Positions 43,483-44,044 of a stretch of 44,044 nt of DNA are shown here, one piece after another. A program made the translations under genes and the position numbers. The number at the start of each line of letters is the position of its first letter. Positions within the stretch are counted from its first letter, which is position 1. A model generated the notes under the pieces. It searched no databases. It was not told the DNA's origin and was given only the letters and a program-made list of their open reading frames with translations. This DNA is from a virus: IMG/VR virus record IMGVR_UViG_3300032288_003681, positions 1 to 44,044 of that record; one strand, 5' to 3'.

Positions 43483-43560
43483 GCGGGCGTATCCCCTCAC
43501 TCTTATAAAGTGTAGAAAGGGTAGTCGGTACACGTGGGTTCAATCCCCACCGTCCGCACC
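43483..43560 (+). tRNA. Unusual tRNA-like gene (possible Ile, TAT)
   Basis: Acceptor GCGGGCG/CGTCCGC (7 bases), T-arm GTGGG-TTCAATC-CCCAC and a discriminator A then CC are all proper. The middle 44 bases have no D-arm of the usual form. CACT-CTTATAA-AGTG can be an anticodon hairpin of four pairs, with TAT as anticodon, and AGTCGGTA, a D-loop-like word, lies on its 3' side. Total length (about 76) is normal. It may be atypical, degraded or permuted. Confidence 0.5.
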
Positions 43561-43572
43561 CTGGAAGGAACC

Positions 43573-43677
43573 ATGAACCAATCAGTCCTATATTACGCAG
43601 GCATATGCATAGGTTTTTCCGCAGGTTTACTTGTGGGGTATGCTAGTTGTCTTATTTCTAAAAACAAAAAAAAGTAA
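43573..43677 (+). CDS. Single-helix membrane protein, 34 aa
   Basis: MNQSVLYYAGICIGFSAGLL then VGYASCLISKNKKK, one hydrophobic helix with a basic end. GGAAGGAACC before the ATG is a strong ribosome binding site. Confidence 0.62.
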   Translation: MNQSVLYYAGICIGFSAGLLVGYASCLISKNKKK

Positions 43678-43694
43678 CCCTGTAAGGAGCAATA

Positions 43695-43901
43695 GTGGAA
43701 ATAGCTATTTTTATCGTAATAATTTTTACTTCATTTTTTATGGGCAGGCTGTCAGTTTGGCCTAAAAATAAAAAATTTTTGAAGGTGTCATCCGAGTTAT
43801 CAAACATGACCGCGAGTCGCGACAACTGGCGTGAAAAGTATCTTGTTAATGTCATGCGTGCAAAAATGAAAGAGATGCACGAAAAGCCAGAGATAGATTA
43901 A
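43695..43901 (+). CDS. Membrane-anchored helical protein, 68 aa
   Basis: GTG start with AAGGAG upstream. The N-terminus is a hydrophobic helix (EIAIFIVIIFTSFFMG) followed by basic and then charged helical sequence. Not recognised. It overlaps the convergent partial gene at 43898 by four bases. Confidence 0.6.
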   Translation: MEIAIFIVIIFTSFFMGRLSVWPKNKKFLKVSSELSNMTASRDNWREKYLVNVMRAKMKEMHEKPEID

Positions 43902-44044
43902 AAATCTCCGTGTGCGTCGATAAACATCATAAGACGCTCCGCCGTAGTTGCGCCTTCATAGACAGTCGATGAGCGCAAAAAGCGAATAAAGTCATACCAG
44001 TGACGCTGTTGGTCCGAAGAATCAAACACGAGCGTGTATTGGAC
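43898..44044 (-). CDS. C-terminal fragment of a larger gene
   Basis: The frame is open from the window's right edge and stops at 43898-43900. The visible 48 residues (VQYTLVFDSSDQQRHWYDFI...TTAERLMMFIDAHGDF) suit a soluble alpha/beta domain. The family cannot be identified. Confidence 0.6.
   Translation of the reverse strand, partial: VQYTLVFDSSDQQRHWYDFIRFLRSSTVYEGATTAERLMMFIDAHGDF

Noticed and set aside
43483-43560. tmRNA
   Set aside because: There is no tag reading frame and the centre is only about 44 bases.

Overview
The window reads as part of a double-stranded DNA bacteriophage genome, most likely of an actinobacterial host. It opens inside a structural-looking gene followed by a lysis cassette. 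It encodes two WhiB-type iron-sulfur proteins (a family confined to Actinobacteria and their phages), a class II ribonucleotide reductase, a thioredoxin, a Toprim primase-helicase and tRNAs, and it carries actinobacterial-type LexA boxes. Many genes have a -10 hexamer only 6-9 bases before the ATG, which suggests leaderless mRNAs, common in Actinobacteria. No integrase, terminase large subunit, portal or DNA polymerase is visible, so those genes lie outside the window if present. The host genus cannot be fixed from the sequence; a small-genome freshwater actinobacterium is plausible but is inference.

Layout. 1-2.6 kb: end of an acidic repeat protein, a small two-helix membrane protein, an M15-like endolysin and two more membrane proteins. 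2.7-6.1 kb: a winged-helix regulator divergent from a promoter with an overlapping palindrome, then a metallophosphoesterase, a proteasome-beta/HslV-like protein and WhiB. 6.1-7.4 kb (minus): ribbon-helix-helix proteins and two probable replication-initiation or helicase-loading proteins, beside an iteron-like non-coding stretch (7.4-7.97 kb) that may be an origin. 8-10.6 kb (minus): small genes including a DUF1599 protein. 10.7-23.9 kb: an array of small gene modules separated by long, repetitive intergenic regions, also holding a MoxR-like AAA+ ATPase and a HExxH/VWA protein. 24.2-31.3 kb: SNF2 helicase, PP-loop (PAPS reductase-like) protein, NGQHR/ParB-like protein, DUF932 protein. 31.4-37.1 kb (plus): second WhiB, primase-helicase, HTH protein, thioredoxin, three tRNAs and small genes. 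37.1-44 kb: ribonucleotide reductase, histone H1-like protein, an ADP-ribosyltransferase-fold candidate, a decoration-like protein, a PD-(D/E)XK nuclease candidate and an abnormal tRNA-like gene.

The most unusual part is the 7.8-23.9 kb array. Fifteen copies of a core CTTNCGCCACCGTC all point the same way although the genes flip strand. They are usually followed 20-45 bases later by AGCCCCG, which sits in or beside hairpins whose stems differ but keep pairing. About eleven promoters on both strands share one design: operator GTGACAAACGNCAC, then a TTGnnn -35, 16-17 bases, and a TANNCT -10. At least six mini-operons carry a 16-18 residue single-helix micropeptide (for example MNSLLFVIALIIILTF), five of them as the last gene, and several are followed by a terminator and then the core repeat. 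Two paralogous ~120-base structured elements with a compensatory base change lie at 23.2 and 23.8 kb. Together these suggest a modular, co-regulated system of small genes with terminal micropeptides and structured non-coding elements. Its function cannot be told from sequence alone. A second, independent signal is a strand-polar excess of ACCCGT between 31.4 and 40.7 kb.
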